DNA from: Planctomycetota bacterium
Lineage (GTDB): Bacteria > Planctomycetota > Phycisphaerae > UBA1845 > CAIVHJ01
NCBI GenBank assembly: GCA_022565195.1
Contig: JADFJZ010000149.1
Coordinates: forward strand, 1-5,403
Reading direction: 5' to 3'
DNA: 5,403 nt
The notes below the pieces were generated by a model. The model was not told the DNA's origin, searched no databases, and was given only the letters and a program-made list of their open reading frames with translations. Positions 5,137-5,403 of the stretch are shown one piece after another (positions within the stretch are counted from its first letter, which is position 1; each line of letters starts with the position of its first letter). Made by a program: the position numbers and the translations under genes.

Positions 5137-5403
5137 TGCGCCGGACGCTACTCTGGCCCTCCTTTCGATACTGAATGCGCCGGAACCATGACCATGCATG
5201 TCCGGCTCTGCCCCCCTTGATAGTGTGCCGGCGACACGCGAATCGGAGCCCGGAGTGCGAGAACCGAGGGTGAGCCAGACTGTGGTTGCCGAGTTCCATC
5301 AACGGGCTCTCGAGAAGTTTTGCAAGCGCTTCATGGTTGATGTACTCGACTCTGTTCCCGTTGAGTCTACTGGATAGGTCGGCCAATCCGGAACGTCTGG
5401 CCA
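5084..5403 (-). CDS. Partial, possibly decayed polysaccharide-deacetylase-like frame running off the window
   Basis: The - strand frame is open from the window edge, giving 105 residues with no visible start. Residues about 20-48 (YINHEALAKLLESP and on) lead into ELGNHSLAHPRFS, which resembles the second NodB motif of polysaccharide deacetylases: E-I/L-G-N-H-S/T-x-x-H-P, with metal-ligand-like His40 and His44 (codons at 5284-5270). After residue 48 the frame becomes Arg-rich (FACRRH, WFRR, APNRR) with no later NodB motif, and its last 53 bases overlap the end of the dehydrogenase gene antisense. Neither other - frame continues a deacetylase. Codon third positions are less G/C-biased than in the other genes. 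Either this is a truncated remnant whose true end lies near 5250, or the motif is chance. An enzyme of this family would remove acetyl groups from cell-surface or cell-wall sugars. Confidence 0.3.
   Translation of the reverse strand, partial: ARRSGLADLSSRLNGNRVEYINHEALAKLLESPLMELGNHSLAHPRFSHSGLRFACRRHTIKGGRAGHAWSWFRRIQYRKEGQSSVRRITCRAPNRRAVGRGRKH
5179..5206. repeat. Bulged hairpin downstream of the sugar dehydrogenase gene
   Basis: GCCGGA (5179-5184) pairs with TCCGGC (5201-5206), and CATG (5187-5190) with CATG (5197-5200). A two-base AC bulge (5185-5186) and a 6-base loop complete it. It begins 42 bases after the stop codon. No T-run follows on + (a C-run and TTGA instead), so it is a weak terminator at best; it may stabilise the mRNA 3' end. 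On the - strand it resembles a group II intron domain V only superficially. Confidence 0.45.

Noticed and set aside
5297..5363. Inverted repeats CATCAAC/GTTGATG (5297-5303, 5336-5342) and CAACGGG/CCCGTTG (5300-5306, 5357-5363)
   Set aside because: Short 7-bp arms overlap each other and lie within the possible coding frame. No transposon end or flanking duplication is visible.

Overview
The window looks like chromosomal DNA of a GC-rich Gram-negative-type bacterium, most likely a planctomycete (Planctomycetota, perhaps Phycisphaerae). The best clue is the secreted PQQ-type sugar dehydrogenase at the right. It ends in a two-repeat, dockerin-like calcium-binding tail that opens with CPAD and closes with WGPC, a style common on exported planctomycete proteins. 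The partial first gene fits too: an excisionase/MerR-like DNA-binding fragment, a long acidic Ser/Gly/Asp-rich linker and two C-terminal membrane helices. These assignments come from recognising patterns, not from a search.

Layout from left to right. Bases 1-825 hold the 3' part of the HTH-linker-membrane protein (+). A 309-base gap with a possible promoter follows. Bases 1135-1962 (+) encode a lipoprotein with a coiled coil and an OmpA/MotB-type peptidoglycan-binding domain, closed by a perfect 15-bp intrinsic terminator (1993-2040). Only 26 bases after that terminator starts a small 81-residue protein of unknown function (2067-2312, +). It converges on a GNAT-type acetyltransferase (3241-2501, -), and the 188 bases between their stop codons contain a symmetric three-stem fold (2427-2498). 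A 482-base non-coding stretch separates the acetyltransferase from the divergently transcribed sugar dehydrogenase (3724-5136, +). The last 267 bases hold a hairpin and, on the - strand, an open frame running off the window that carries a polysaccharide-deacetylase-like motif but then degenerates.

The genes do not form one operon or an obvious pathway. Three of them concern the cell envelope or exterior: a membrane-anchored putative regulator, a peptidoglycan-tethering lipoprotein and an exported oxidoreductase. No tRNA, rRNA, CRISPR array, intact mobile element, phage or defence gene was found. I see no convincing new multi-gene system. The items most worth a second look are the three-stem structure between the convergent genes, the dockerin-tailed dehydrogenase, the promoter-like sequence nested in the terminator, and the deacetylase-like fragment at the right edge.
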